Shown: positions 8,357 through 17,646, counted from the first letter of the stretch. The stretch is 64,000 nt of DNA from Euryarchaeota archaeon Ods02 (GCA_028751075.1 JAQZDA010000010.1:1-64000), one strand, 5' to 3'. Notes: generated by a model from the letters alone, not told the origin. Made by a program: numbers and translations.

Positions 8357-10066
8357 CTACATCGACTCCGGCGCTTCGACGCCTAAGAGGTCGAGCGCTG
8401 ACGCGATGGAGTTCTTCGACGCCTCCACGAGCGCGAGGCGTTCGGCTTCGACCTCGCTGTCGACGACGCGGCGTTCGCGGTAGAACTCGTTGAAGGCTTC
8501 CGCGAGCTCCCTGCTGTAGCTCGCGATACGGTGCGGCGCCAGCTCCTCCGCCGCCTCGTCGACCTCGTACGACAGCCTCGCGATCTTCTCCAGCAGCATA
8601 CGTTCCTCCGCCGAAGTCAGTCGTGCGGCGTCGAACTCCGGCTCGACGTCGCTGTTCTCGAGGATCCCCGCGGTGCGGGCGTGAACGTACTGGACGTAGG
8701 GTGCGTGCTGTCCGTCGAAGTCCAGTGCTTCCTCCCACCGGAACGTGATGGGTTTCTCCGGCTGACGGGCGACGACGTCGAACCGGACGGCGCCGACGCC
8801 GACGGCTGCAGCCGTCTCCTCTGGGGCGTCGACGTCTCTGTCTCTGTCGCCGCTGCGTTCCTCTATCTCCCTGCGCGCGCGCTCCACCGCTTCGTCCAGG
8901 AGGTCGTCGATGTCGACGACAGTTCCCTCGCGGGTGCTCATCTTGCCGTCGGGTAGGTTTACGTAGCTGTAGAAGATGGTCTCGGGGCTTCGTTCTTCGC
9001 CGACGGCGTCGAGGGCGGCGTCGAGCTGCCTGGCCTGGAGCTTGTGGTCTTCACCGAGGACGTTGACGGCGCGGTCGCACCGTTCGAACTTGTCGAGGTG
9101 GTAGGCGATGTCCCTGGTGGTGTAGAGGCTGGTGCCGTCGGCGCGTCGGAACACCAGCTCCTTGTCGATGCCTTCGTCGCTGAGGTCGAGGGCGAGCGCG
9201 TCGCCTTCGTCGTAACACCGGGGGTCTTCCTCGAGGCGGTCGGCGACGTCGTCGACGCTGCCGTCTAAGACGAACTCGCTCTCGCGGACGAAGCTGTCGT
9301 ACGACGCGTTCAACCGTTCGAGGCTCTTCAGCTGTCCGTCGAGACATCGTTCTACGGCGTCGGTGACGGCTTCGTGGGCGGCTTTCTCTCCGTCTTCGAG
9401 CCCCTGCAGCAGCCGGTCTATCTCGTCCTCCGCCCTCTCCTTCTCCTCTTCACCGTGTTCGCCTTCGAGTATTTCGTTGGCGCGGCGGTAGTACCGGACG
9501 ACGTCGTGGTCGGGTTTCTCGCGTTCGACGTCGGGGAGGCTTCCTTCGTCGAGGTTCTCGAGCGCCCAGGTGATGGTGGCGACCTGTCGGCCTACGTCGT
9601 TGACGTAGTACTCGACCTCGACAGTGTAGCCGGCTTGACGGAGGACGCGGGCTAGGCTGTCGCCGATGATGGGGTTGCGGGCGCGGCCGACGTGCAACGG
9701 CCCCGTGGGGTTGGCGGACGTGTGTTCGAGGAGTATCTCTTCGTCGCGCTCGGGAAGCAAGGGGTAGCTGTCTTCTACCGCAGCCTCCAGGGTCTCCTGG
9801 TGGTAGCGCTGGCTCGGCAGGAAGTTCACGTACGGTCCCTGCGCCTCGACGGTGTCGACGAGCTCTCCGGCGTCGTCGATCTCCTTAGTTATCTCTTCTG
9901 CGTTCTCGGTTGGGTCACCGTCTATCTGAAAAGCCACCGCGGAGGCTACGGCTGCGTCGACGTCCTCCGGCGGGTCCTCGAGCTGGAGCGAGAGGTCGCC
10001 GTAGCCGAGGCGTTCGAGGGCGTCCTCGAGAGAGGTGGCGGCGTCCCTTCGTAGACTGTAGAGCAT
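8357..10066 (-). CDS. argS: Arginyl-tRNA synthetase
   Basis: Class I aminoacyl-tRNA synthetase charging tRNA-Arg. It has an N-terminal Add-1 domain (about 1-100), then TSANPTGPLHVGRARNP. This is the HIGH-type motif, here HVGR instead of the common HVGH. A KMSTREG loop lies at about 355-361. The helical DALR anticodon-binding domain closes the chain (about 445-569), ending with SYSRELAEAFNEFYRE. Length 569 is normal. A TATA element 26 bp upstream makes the mRNA leaderless. The gene is divergent from the SIMPL protein across a repeat-bearing intergenic region. Confidence 0.94.
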   Translation of the reverse strand: MLYSLRRDAATSLEDALERLGYGDLSLQLEDPPEDVDAAVASAVAFQIDGDPTENAEEITKEIDDAGELVDTVEAQGPYVNFLPSQRYHQETLEAAVEDSYPLLPERDEEILLEHTSANPTGPLHVGRARNPIIGDSLARVLRQAGYTVEVEYYVNDVGRQVATITWALENLDEGSLPDVEREKPDHDVVRYYRRANEILEGEHGEEEKERAEDEIDRLLQGLEDGEKAAHEAVTDAVERCLDGQLKSLERLNASYDSFVRESEFVLDGSVDDVADRLEEDPRCYDEGDALALDLSDEGIDKELVFRRADGTSLYTTRDIAYHLDKFERCDRAVNVLGEDHKLQARQLDAALDAVGEERSPETIFYSYVNLPDGKMSTREGTVVDIDDLLDEAVERARREIEERSGDRDRDVDAPEETAAAVGVGAVRFDVVARQPEKPITFRWEEALDFDGQHAPYVQYVHARTAGILENSDVEPEFDAARLTSAEERMLLEKIARLSYEVDEAAEELAPHRIASYSRELAEAFNEFYRERRVVDSEVEAERLALVEASKNSIASALDLLGVEAPESM

Positions 10067-10088
10067 ACCGGGGGTTGGGGTACCCTGG

Positions 10089-10095
10089 GTTAAAC
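10089..10095 (-). promoter_or_regulatory. TATA box for argS
   Basis: GTTTAAC on the minus strand is centred 26 bp ahead of the argS ATG, consistent with leaderless transcription. Confidence 0.6.
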
Positions 10096-10121
10096 GCTGT
10101 CGAAACCCGGGCTATCGAGGC

Positions 10122-10235
10122 CGGCATAGAACCCGTGCTCGACCCGGGTTAGCTGAAACCGACCTGTCCGTCGGCGTCCACGTGGTCGTCGCGGACGCGG
10201 CATAGAACCCGTGCTCGACCCGGGTTAGCTGAAAC
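10122..10235. repeat. 38-38-38 bp repeat-spacer-repeat element
   Basis: Two identical 38-bp direct repeats (10122-10159 and 10198-10235) flank a unique 38-bp spacer. Each repeat holds an inverted repeat AACCCG-N9-CGGGTT and ends in CTGAAAC; read on the other strand it begins GTTTCAG. The element fills the space between the divergent argS and SIMPL promoters. The geometry resembles a two-repeat mini-CRISPR, but no cas genes are near. A local duplication, or an assembly artefact, is an equal alternative. Confidence 0.8.
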
Positions 10236-10258
10236 AGATGTTTTAGCTTACGTCAGAA

Positions 10259-10264
10259 CTAATG
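10259..10264 (+). promoter_or_regulatory. TATA-like box for SIMPL gene
   Basis: CTAATG is centred about 29 bp before the ATG of the SIMPL-domain gene, just after the second 38-bp repeat. Confidence 0.4.
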
Positions 10265-10290
10265 AAAGCAACCTCCTATGTCGGTTCGCG

Positions 10291-11040
10291 ATGAAACAGA
10301 TACACAGATACAGTATTGGAGCAGTGGTGATCGCCCTCGTCTTGACGGGTGCGTTCGTAGCCGCCGCCGACGAAGGCGGCCCAGAAGACGTGGACAGCTA
10401 CATAGAGGTCTCAGCCTCCGGTGAAGCGAGCGCTGAACCCGACAGAGCCGTGGTGTCGCTCGAGGTCGAAGCACGAGACGACGACGTCGAAGCCGCCCGC
10501 GACGAAGCCGCGCGGCGCGCCGACAGCGTCACCGACGCCTTAGACGGCCTTGGACTTCAGGACAGCTACGAGACCACGGGCTTCGACGTCGGGCAGACTC
10601 GGCCGATATACGCCGAACGCGGGGAGGAGATGGAGGAGCCGGAGTTCGTCGCAAGCCACAGCTACCAGGTCACGCTCGACGACCCCGACCGCGCCGGAGA
10701 GGTCATAGACGAAGCCATAGACGCAGGAGCTACCGAGGTAGACGGGGTCTCCATGACGCTGTCGGAGAGCGAACGCGAACGCGTGAAGGACCGCGCGATC
10801 GAGGACGCTATGGATGAAGCACGGAGCCAGGCCGACACCCTCGCAGCCGCCGGCGCGCTCGACGTCGTCGGAGTCCGCAACGTAGAGTCAGGTGGAGCGG
10901 GAGTGTCACCTGTACGTGGCAACTACATGATGGAGATGGCTGAAGCCGACGACGCCTTAGACGACGCACCACCGACGGAGATAGAGCACGACGACGTCGA
11001 AGTCTCCGCGAGCGTCCAGGTGGTCTACGACGTCCGGTGA
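10291..11040 (+). CDS. Secreted SIMPL-domain (DUF541) protein
   Basis: Exported protein with an N-terminal hydrophobic signal segment (about 8-26), then a SIMPL/DUF541 domain (about 37-249). It begins IEVSASGEASAEPDRAVVSLEVEA and contains the long helix EAARDEAARRADSVTDAL, as in bacterial BP26/YggE oxidative-stress proteins. No lipobox or sortase tail is seen, so it is either released or kept by an uncleaved signal anchor. Length 249 is typical. The biochemical role of the family is unknown; protection against oxidative damage is suggested only for bacterial members. Confidence 0.8.
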   Translation: MKQIHRYSIGAVVIALVLTGAFVAAADEGGPEDVDSYIEVSASGEASAEPDRAVVSLEVEARDDDVEAARDEAARRADSVTDALDGLGLQDSYETTGFDVGQTRPIYAERGEEMEEPEFVASHSYQVTLDDPDRAGEVIDEAIDAGATEVDGVSMTLSESERERVKDRAIEDAMDEARSQADTLAAAGALDVVGVRNVESGGAGVSPVRGNYMMEMAEADDALDDAPPTEIEHDDVEVSASVQVVYDVR

Positions 11041-11077
11041 CGCGGCTCCCGCTCCGTTGGGAAGCCGGCTATAAACT

Positions 11078-11084
11078 GTTAAAC
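11078..11084 (+). promoter_or_regulatory. TATA box for mrp
   Basis: GTTAAAC is centred 27 bp before the mrp ATG. A second AT-rich run, CTATAAAC, lies 9 bp further upstream. Confidence 0.55.
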
Positions 11085-11107
11085 CCGTCCACCACCTACG
11101 TGGGACG

Positions 11108-12145
11108 ATGACCGTATCACGCGACAGAGTACGTGAACGCCTGAAGGAGGTCGAGGACCCCGAGCTAGCGGAGGACGTCGTCTCGCTGGAGATGGTGGAC
11201 TCCATCGACGTCGAAGACGACGAGGTCACGGTGGCTTTCGACGTACCGAACCAGGAGGTGAAGGAGGACGTCCGGCTTCAGGCGGAGGAGGAACTCTCCG
11301 ACCTCGACTGCGACGTCTCGTTCACCTGGAGCGTCGACGAGGAAGCCGACACCTCCAGCGAGGTCGTCCCCGGAGTCGACAGCGTCATCGCAGTGTCCAG
11401 CGGAAAAGGCGGCGTCGGGAAATCGACGTTCGCCGTCAACCTCGCCGTCGCCCTCGGACGCGACCACGACGTCGGATTGCTGGACGCCGACATCTACGGC
11501 CCCAACGTCCCCCGGATGTTCGGCGACACCGAGCCACCACGGGTGACGAAGGACGAAACCATCCTGCCGACGGAGAAGTACGGTGTCAAGGTGATGTCTA
11601 TGGGCTACCTCACGAACGAGGACAGCCCGGTCGTATGGCGCGGCGCCATGGTACACAAAGCGCTGACACAGCTGTTGAACGACGTCGAATGGGGTGAGCT
11701 CGACTACCTCGTCGTCGACCTCCCGCCCGGCACCGGCGACGCTCAGCTCACCATCGCGCAGACCGTGCCCGTCACCGGCGCCGTCATCGTGACGACGCCG
11801 CAGCCGGTTTCCATCGACGACAGCCGGAAGGGCGTCGAGATGTTCCGGCGTGCGGACGTAGACGTTGCCGGAGTCGTGGAGAACATGTCGGGGTTCGTCT
11901 GCCCGGACTGCGGCGGCGAACACGAGGTCTTCGGCTCCGGTGGAGGCGAGAAGCTAGCCGACGAAGCCGAGGTACCGTTGCTTGGCTCCGTACCACTGGA
12001 TCCCGGTGTGCGGACGGCGAGCGACGAAGGCGAACCCGTGGTGGTAGCTGAAAGCTCGCCTTCTAAGGAGGCTTTGAGCGACGTCGCCGAGAGTACACGT
12101 GAACGCGTCGACGAGCTAGCGAGGCGACAGCTTCCGATGCTGTAG
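11108..12145 (+). CDS. mrp: Mrp/NBP35-type Fe-S carrier ATPase with MIP18 domain
   Basis: P-loop ATPase that holds and delivers Fe-S clusters. The N-terminal MIP18/DUF59 domain spans about 1-85. The deviant Walker A GKGGVGKST at about 98-106 is followed by DADIYGPNVPRM and VVDLPPGTGD. The cluster-binding CPDC lies at about 261-264 in the usual FVCPDCGGEH context. Length 345 is normal for archaeal two-domain Mrp. Its own TATA element suggests a leaderless single-gene transcript. Confidence 0.93.
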   Translation: MTVSRDRVRERLKEVEDPELAEDVVSLEMVDSIDVEDDEVTVAFDVPNQEVKEDVRLQAEEELSDLDCDVSFTWSVDEEADTSSEVVPGVDSVIAVSSGKGGVGKSTFAVNLAVALGRDHDVGLLDADIYGPNVPRMFGDTEPPRVTKDETILPTEKYGVKVMSMGYLTNEDSPVVWRGAMVHKALTQLLNDVEWGELDYLVVDLPPGTGDAQLTIAQTVPVTGAVIVTTPQPVSIDDSRKGVEMFRRADVDVAGVVENMSGFVCPDCGGEHEVFGSGGGEKLADEAEVPLLGSVPLDPGVRTASDEGEPVVVAESSPSKEALSDVAESTRERVDELARRQLPML

Positions 12146-12210
12146 AGACGGCGAGGAAACCTCCGGACTCTGCTGTAGCCGCGTTATCTGTCGTTGGGGA
12201 AGCGACACGG

Positions 12211-12217
12211 TTTTATG
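12211..12217 (+). promoter_or_regulatory. TATA box for guaB
   Basis: TTTTATG is centred about 25-27 bp ahead of the ATG at 12239. This identifies that ATG, rather than the upstream in-frame ATG at 12194, as the leaderless start. Confidence 0.65.
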
Positions 12218-12238
12218 CGGACCATCCATTCGACTTAC

Positions 12239-13696
12239 ATGGGGCAAGAGTTCCAGGACAAGCTCGACTGTGAGACCGCGCTCACGTTCGACGATCTACT
12301 GCTGAGGCCCGCGGAATCCGACGTAGAACCCAACGAAGCAGACGTATCCACCCGTCTAACATCCTCCGTAGAGCTCAGCATACCGGTCGTCAGCGCCGCG
12401 ATGGACACGGTGACGGAGAACGAGATGGCTGCGGAGATGGCGCGACAGGGCGGTCTCGGCGTAGTCCACCGGAACATGAGCGCGGAGAGCCAGGAAGCTC
12501 AGATAGAGAAGGTGAAGGACACCGACCGACTGGTGACCAGGGAAGTCGTGACGGCGTCACCTGACTCCACCGTCGGCGACGCCATAGAGCTCATGGAACG
12601 CGAGGGAGTGTCGGGGTTACCCGTAGTCGACGACTCCGGCCTCGTCGGCATAGTCAGCAACCGAGACCTCCGGCCGCTGTTCCACCGCAGGGAGTCGGAG
12701 GTGTCATCGGTGATGACGGAGGACGTAGTCACCGTCTCCGCGGACGTCAGCGACGACGAAGCACTCGAGCTCATGCACGAGAACCGAGTCGAACGATTGC
12801 CCGTCGTCGAAGACGGAGAGGTCGAAGGCATCGTCACGATGGACAGCATCCTCCGCCGCCGCGAACACGAGCAAGCCGTCACCGACAGCGAAGGCGGTCT
12901 CGCCGTCGCCGCCGCAGTGTCACCGTTCGACGTCGAACGCGCCGTCGGCCTGGACGAAGCCGGAGCCGACGTCCTCATGGTCGACACCGCTCACGCCCAC
13001 AACCTCAACGTCGTAGAAGGCGCCCGCGAGATAACGGAGGAGGTCGACGCCGACGTAGTCGTCGGCAACATCGCGACGCCGGAGGCCGCTGAGGAGATAG
13101 CGGGTTTCGCCGACGCCGTCAAGGTCGGCGTCGGACCCGGCAGCATCTGCACCACCCGCGTCGTCACAGGAAGCGGTATGCCGCAGATGACCGCGATATC
13201 CGGTGTGGCGGACGTCGCAGAGGAGTACGACGTACCGGTGATAGCGGACGGCGGCATCCGGTACAGCGGCGACATCGCTAAAGCCATCGCCGCCGGAGCC
13301 GACGCCGTCATGATAGGTTCGTTGCTCGCGGGCACCGACGAAGCCCCCGGCCGCACCATAACCATCCAGGGCAAACGGTACAAGCAGTACCGTGGGATGG
13401 GGAGCGTCGGCGCGATGACGGCTGGCGAGTCCAGCGACCGTTACTTCCAGGAGGGTGAGACCGAGTACGTGCCGGAGGGCATCGAAGGCGCGATACCCTA
13501 CCGCGGCGCCGTCTCGGAGCAGCTGCATCAGCTCGTCGGCGGTCTCCAGAGCGGGATGGGTTACGTCGGAGCATCAGACGTCGAGGAGCTACAGCGAGAC
13601 GCGGAGTTCGTCAGGACGACGGACGCCGGCAAGGACGAGAGCCACCCCCACGACGTCATGATAACCGACGAAGCACCGAACTACGACTCGCAGTAG
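12239..13696 (+). CDS. guaB: IMP dehydrogenase
   Basis: NAD-dependent oxidation of IMP to XMP, the committed step to GMP. The TIM barrel is split by two CBS domains (about 90-205), visible as [22 protein letters not shown] and the preceding repeat. The catalytic Cys lies in [10 protein letters not shown], followed by the flap region [10 protein letters not shown] and [10 protein letters not shown]. Length from this start is 485 residues. A longer reading beginning 45 bases upstream would start inside the TATA region. It is functionally linked to the upstream purine fusion gene. Confidence 0.95.
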   Translation: MGQEFQDKLDCETALTFDDLLLRPAESDVEPNEADVSTRLTSSVELSIPVVSAAMDTVTENEMAAEMARQGGLGVVHRNMSAESQEAQIEKVKDTDRLVTREVVTASPDSTVGDAIELMEREGVSGLPVVDDSGLVGIVSNRDLRPLFHRRESEVSSVMTEDVVTVSADVSDDEALELMHENRVERLPVVEDGEVEGIVTMDSILRRREHEQAVTDSEGGLAVAAAVSPFDVERAVGLDEAGADVLMVDTAHAHNLNVVEGAREITEEVDADVVVGNIATPEAAEEIAGFADAVKVGVGPGSICTTRVVTGSGMPQMTAISGVADVAEEYDVPVIADGGIRYSGDIAKAIAAGADAVMIGSLLAGTDEAPGRTITIQGKRYKQYRGMGSVGAMTAGESSDRYFQEGETEYVPEGIEGAIPYRGAVSEQLHQLVGGLQSGMGYVGASDVEELQRDAEFVRTTDAGKDESHPHDVMITDEAPNYDSQ

Positions 13697-13722
13697 AGAC
13701 CGCTGGACTGGATACAGTCGAC

Positions 13723-14004
13723 CTAAGCCTTCATACCTTCGAGACTGTCTACCAGTTCCCCTACCTTGTCGTCGAACGACTGGAGGAAATCCTCCGTGGA
13801 CTCAGTGCAGATGGCTCCCTGGTTCGACGGCTCTATCAGGTCCTCCTCCTCGAGCACCCTCAGGCTGTACCGTATCTTGTGGTGTGGGTAGCCTGTCTCG
13901 TTGCTCATTTTCACGATGCCGATGGGTTCGTTCTCCTCGACCATGCGGAGCACGGTGAGGTGTCGCTCCAGCATCTCGATCTCTTTTTCCAGTCTATCTA
14001 TCAT
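13723..14004 (-). CDS. Small winged-helix DNA-binding protein
   Basis: A 93-residue protein: an N-terminal helix (about 1-18, EKEIEMLERHLTVLRM), a winged-helix core with recognition-helix region MSNETGYPHHKIRYSLRVLEEEDLIEPS (about 33-60), and a C-terminal acidic helix. It looks like the compact regulators common in euryarchaea; the target is unknown. It is convergent with guaB and has its own TATA element about 25 bp ahead of the ATG. Confidence 0.75.
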   Translation of the reverse strand: MIDRLEKEIEMLERHLTVLRMVEENEPIGIVKMSNETGYPHHKIRYSLRVLEEEDLIEPSNQGAICTESTEDFLQSFDDKVGELVDSLEGMKA

Positions 14005-14024
14005 GCTTGTTTTTCTCTACCAAT

Positions 14025-14032
14025 GAATTTAC
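14025..14032 (-). promoter_or_regulatory. TATA box for small winged-helix gene
   Basis: GTAAATTC on the minus strand, about 24-28 bp ahead of the ATG, lies in a locally AT-rich stretch. Confidence 0.5.
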
Positions 14033-14109
14033 AAACGAAGGTTATCAAGCTTCCGGCGGATTCGACGGAGAAACGTCTGACGGACGTCCCTCCCCTCGGC
14101 GCTGGTGGG

Positions 14110-15783
14110 CTACAGCTTCTCGCTCGACTCAAGCGGACCATCCAGCCGCTCCATCGCCTCCTCCTCTAGCTTGAACCTCTGGACCTTCCGGGTCGCGCTC
14201 CTGGGTACCTCGTCGACGAAGAACACCCGCCGGGGGTGCGCGTACGACGGCACGTTTTCGAACGCGTACCTCCGGAGCTCCTCCTCGGAGGCGTCGGCGT
14301 CTCCCTGCAACACGACGAACGCCACAGGTGCCTGTCCCTTGACCTCGTGTGGGACGCCGGCGACGCCTGCTTCCTCCACCATGGGGTGGTCGTTGAGGGC
14401 GTTCTCTATCTGTTCGGGGTAGACGTTCTCGCCGCCGACGAGTATCATGTCGTCGGTGCGTCCCTGTATCCACAGTATGCCGTCTTCGTCGAACCTTGCG
14501 CGGTCGCCGGTGTAGAACCAGCCTTCGTCGTCGAACACCTCGTCGGTCTTCTCCGGCCTGTTGTGGTAGCCCTGGAACACCTGCGGACCCTTCACCGCTA
14601 TCTCGCCTTCACGCCCCACCCATCGCTCCTCCGGCGGCGGCGTGCTGTAGTCCACGGCCTCCGGAGGCACCACGGTGTCGCGGTCGTCGTCGACGAGCTT
14701 CGCCTCCAGGTTGTACATGGGTTTCCCGATGCAGCCGCTGGGCTTCCACATCTCCGAGCCGGGACGTTGCACGGCTCCCGCGCCAGCGGTCTCCGTCATA
14801 GCCCAGCCTTCACCCATCATCACGCCCCAGTCCTCCACGACCTCGTTCTTGATCTCCTCCGGTAACGGCGCTGCACCGCTGCCCACGAGCTCCAGCGACG
14901 ACAGATCGAACTCATCGGGGTCGCTCCGGTACTCGTCCAGCACCATCCGGAGTATCGCGGGAACGGTGGGGAAGCCGGTGACCTCGTGTTCTTCGATGGC
15001 TTCGAGGATGCTCCTGGGTTCCGGGGACGCCATCAGCACTACCTCGCCGCCGCTGTAGAGATGCGTGGTCATCAGGATGTTGAGGCCGTAGATGTGGAAC
15101 AACGGTAGAACGATGAGGAGGGTGTCGTCGGGGTCTATCTTCGTCGATGTCTTCGTGAACGACTCCAGCGACTTCAGGACGTTCTCGTGACTGAGCTTCA
15201 CGCCTTTCGGAAGCCCCGTGGTTCCGGAGGTGTACATCTGCACCGCGAGCCCTTCGTCGTTTCTCCGTATCTCTGCGTCCGCGGGGTAGCTGTCGACGTC
15301 GCCGTAGTCGACGACCTCGATTTCGTCGCTGGAGACCGCGGAGACGTAGAGCTTCTCGACGTCGGTGTCCGCGAGAAGCTCCTGAGGCGGTGACACGGTG
15401 ACGCGGTCGCGGTCGATGCCCGCCGCCAGCAACGGCGTGGAGATCACGTGTCGTACTTCGGCGTCGTCTACGATGTACTGGAGGCTTCCGTCGTCTAACA
15501 TCAGGTTCAACGGCACCGCTACACCGCCGGCCTTGATTATCCCGAAGTACGCCTCCGGGAACTCCATCGAGTTCGGGAGGTAGAGGGCGACGCGGTCACC
15601 TGGTTCGACGCCGTGGTCCCGGAGGAAGTTCGCGACCCTGTTGCTTCTGTCGTCGAGCTCCCTGTAGCTCAGCTCCCCCATGCCGCTCGCGCTCACGACG
15701 GCTCTCTTGCCCTCGTAACTCCTCGCCCCCATCAGCGGTATCTCGCCGACGTGCTCCAGGGGTTCGCTGTCGATGTACTCCAT
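14110..15783 (-). CDS. AMP-forming acyl-CoA synthetase
   Basis: ANL-superfamily ligase that activates a carboxylic acid as acyl-adenylate and then acyl-CoA. Motifs: the AMP-binding P-loop MYTSGTTGLPKGVKLSH (about 183-199), the YTGDRARFDEDG aspartate segment, the hinge GRTDDMILVGGENVYP and the C-terminal catalytic lysine region RSATRKVQRFKLEE. Length 557 is typical of medium/long-chain ligases. The next gene on the same strand is an acyl-CoA dehydrogenase read from further upstream, so both probably serve fatty- or branched-acid breakdown. Substrate not determinable. Confidence 0.9.
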   Translation of the reverse strand: MEYIDSEPLEHVGEIPLMGARSYEGKRAVVSASGMGELSYRELDDRSNRVANFLRDHGVEPGDRVALYLPNSMEFPEAYFGIIKAGGVAVPLNLMLDDGSLQYIVDDAEVRHVISTPLLAAGIDRDRVTVSPPQELLADTDVEKLYVSAVSSDEIEVVDYGDVDSYPADAEIRRNDEGLAVQMYTSGTTGLPKGVKLSHENVLKSLESFTKTSTKIDPDDTLLIVLPLFHIYGLNILMTTHLYSGGEVVLMASPEPRSILEAIEEHEVTGFPTVPAILRMVLDEYRSDPDEFDLSSLELVGSGAAPLPEEIKNEVVEDWGVMMGEGWAMTETAGAGAVQRPGSEMWKPSGCIGKPMYNLEAKLVDDDRDTVVPPEAVDYSTPPPEERWVGREGEIAVKGPQVFQGYHNRPEKTDEVFDDEGWFYTGDRARFDEDGILWIQGRTDDMILVGGENVYPEQIENALNDHPMVEEAGVAGVPHEVKGQAPVAFVVLQGDADASEEELRRYAFENVPSYAHPRRVFFVDEVPRSATRKVQRFKLEEEAMERLDGPLESSEKL

Positions 15784-15807
15784 GCGGTGGTTTTAGCTTC
15801 GGTGCGT

Positions 15808-15814
15808 GTTAAAC
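15808..15814 (-). promoter_or_regulatory. TATA box for acyl-CoA synthetase
   Basis: GTTTAAC on the minus strand is centred 28 bp ahead of the ATG. Confidence 0.6.
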
Positions 15815-15886
15815 CTGAGGCCGGACGATCTCCTTCGCAGTGACGTACGTCGACCCCTTCGATGTCGAAGGCTGCCGGTGTCTTCG

Positions 15887-17065
15887 TCAGTAAGACCGTG
15901 GAAGCCCGAGCTCGTGTTCTCCGATGAAGTTCAGAACCATCTCGTTGGGTACGGGCACGGTCTCGAACAGCCGTGCGTTCACCCAGATCGGGAACACTTC
16001 GTAGTCTCTGCTGAAGCCGTTGCCGCCGTGCGCCTGGATCGCGTCGCTAGCGGCCTCCGTCGCAGCCTCCGTCGACCTGAGCTTCGCGACGTTGGACTCC
16101 AGTCCCGCCGCCATGCCTTCGTCGTACTTCCACGCGGCCTTGTACGTCATCTCCCGCGCCGTCATCAGCTTGCTGTAGCTGTCCGCGAGAGGGTGCTGTA
16201 TCGCCTGATGGCTTCCGATGGGTGCGCCGAAGACGCTGCGGTCGTTGGCGTACTCGACTGCGAGGTCGACGGCGCGGAGACCGCTTCCTACGCTGCCGGC
16301 TGCGACCGCGATACGTTCGGTGTTCAGTGTGTCCCAGAGGTTGTACAGTGCGACGTCCCGGTTGTCTGCACCTCCGAGTATGTCGTCCTCCGTGAGCTCT
16401 AGGCCGTCGATGTCGACCTGGTACTGTGTCTCGTACCATGGAACCTCGACTTCGAGCGGCGTCAGGTTGATGCCGTCACGTTCAGCTGGGTCCTCGACTA
16501 GGAACAACGTCACTCCGTACGTGGGGTTGTTGCGGTCGAACTCCGTGGTGCGGGTTATCAGGAGCATGCCGTCTGCGTGGTCGACGCCGCTGATGAAGGT
16601 CTTCGAACCGTCGACGACGTAGCGGCCGTCTTCTACCTCGTCGGCGAAGGTGTCCATCTTCAGGAGGTTGACTCCGGCGTTCGGCTCCGTCAAACCCATG
16701 CTGAAGTGTACGTCGCCTTCCGCTATCGCCGGCAGCCAACGTTCCTTCTGCTCCTCTGTGCCGTGCTCCGTGATTCCGACGCTGCCGAAGATCGCTGTAA
16801 GCGCGAGCGCGATGCCGCCTGGGTCGCCGCCCCTGCTTAATTCCTCCAGCGCGATCGTCATCTCCAGCATACCCATGCCTGCGCCGCCGTACTCTTCGGG
16901 CACGAGAGTGCCGACCAAGCCGGTGTCGGCGAGGTCGCTCCAGTACTCCTCGGGGAACCGCTGTTCCTCGATGTACTCCTCGAAGTACATGGCGTCGTAC
17001 TCCTCCGTGAACTCCCGCACGGTCTTACGCAGCATCTCCTGCTCCTGAGTCTCCTCGAAATCCAT
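15887..17065 (-). CDS. Acyl-CoA dehydrogenase
   Basis: FAD enzyme introducing the alpha-beta double bond into acyl-CoA. The N-terminal helical domain starts MDFEETQEQEMLRKTVREF. The FAD/substrate segment MGLTEPNAG lies near residue 120, and the C-terminal half has QAHGGNGFSRDYEVFP, the family's FAD-contacting helix and loop. The ATG chosen gives 392 residues and lies 26 bp after a TATA element; two upstream in-frame starts would fall within or before the promoter. It sits upstream of the acyl-CoA synthetase on the same strand. Chain-length preference unknown. Confidence 0.92.
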   Translation of the reverse strand: MDFEETQEQEMLRKTVREFTEEYDAMYFEEYIEEQRFPEEYWSDLADTGLVGTLVPEEYGGAGMGMLEMTIALEELSRGGDPGGIALALTAIFGSVGITEHGTEEQKERWLPAIAEGDVHFSMGLTEPNAGVNLLKMDTFADEVEDGRYVVDGSKTFISGVDHADGMLLITRTTEFDRNNPTYGVTLFLVEDPAERDGINLTPLEVEVPWYETQYQVDIDGLELTEDDILGGADNRDVALYNLWDTLNTERIAVAAGSVGSGLRAVDLAVEYANDRSVFGAPIGSHQAIQHPLADSYSKLMTAREMTYKAAWKYDEGMAAGLESNVAKLRSTEAATEAASDAIQAHGGNGFSRDYEVFPIWVNARLFETVPVPNEMVLNFIGEHELGLPRSY

Positions 17066-17086
17066 GGTAAGGGGATGCATAGCAGG

Positions 17087-17095
17087 GTAGAAAAG
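17087..17095 (-). promoter_or_regulatory. TATA box for acyl-CoA dehydrogenase
   Basis: CTTTTCTAC on the minus strand is centred 26 bp from the ATG at 17065, which sets the start. Confidence 0.5.
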
Positions 17096-17197
17096 CCCGC
17101 TGCCTCTCAGCAACGGCGGATTTCGACGGAAGCCTGTCTAATGAGGCAGGAAAGATATGGTGGGGGTTGGGAGCGTGATATGACGCGTCGCTCGTCT

Positions 17198-17458
17198 TCA
17201 GTCGTCGAAGTAGTCGCTCTCCTCGATGCCTTCCATGAGGTCGTCGACGAGGCTTTCGACGCTGTCGTAGGGGAAGTCCCCCTGTCCACCCGCCTCCTGC
17301 TGCATCTCCATCGCGGTGAAGGATTCGTCCTGATACGTGAACTCCGTCTGTGGTCCCTCCGGCATCGCCGGCACGAGGTCCATCGGACTGTTCACGGGGT
17401 AGTCTGCTCCCTCGAACGCTTCCACGAACTGCTGACGGAGGTCTTCCATGTCGGACAT
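17198..17458 (-). CDS. MTH865-family small protein
   Basis: An 86-residue acidic protein matching the MTH865-like family found in methanogens and haloarchaea: LRQQFVEAFEGADYPVNSPMDLVPAMPEG, a central TEFTYQDESFTAMEM strand, and DFPYDSVESLVDDLMEGI at the end. The fold is known to be a small EF-hand-like helical domain; the function is unknown. A longer reading with 27 extra basic residues starts upstream of the TATA element and is rejected. Confidence 0.8.
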   Translation of the reverse strand: MSDMEDLRQQFVEAFEGADYPVNSPMDLVPAMPEGPQTEFTYQDESFTAMEMQQEAGGQGDFPYDSVESLVDDLMEGIEESDYFDD

Positions 17459-17485
17459 ACAAGATGGAACCTGGTCGTGCTTCCT

Positions 17486-17492
17486 CAAAAAC
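17486..17492 (-). promoter_or_regulatory. TATA box for MTH865-family gene
   Basis: GTTTTTG on the minus strand lies about 31 bp ahead of the ATG at 17458. Confidence 0.45.
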
Positions 17493-17646
17493 CTTCCGCG
17501 GAAGTAGGACGGCCGCACAGGGGTCTCCGGTGGCTTCAAACGATAGTAAGCCCTAACGTCGTCTGCGGCGATGACGAGAAGTTACCCCCACCGAGCCCGA
17601 GCGTGAACGAAAACCAGTCCCGAGCCGCAACCCCTTATCCCATAGA

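Noticed and set aside
10122-10235. tRNA fragment as the source of the 38-bp repeat
   Set aside because: One strand resembles a T-arm (CCGGG...), but the loop lacks the TTCRA consensus, and no D- or anticodon arm can be formed in either copy or spacer.
12194-12238. Upstream ATG of guaB
   Set aside because: The added 15 residues are basic, contain the TATA element in their coding DNA, and have no counterpart in IMP dehydrogenases.
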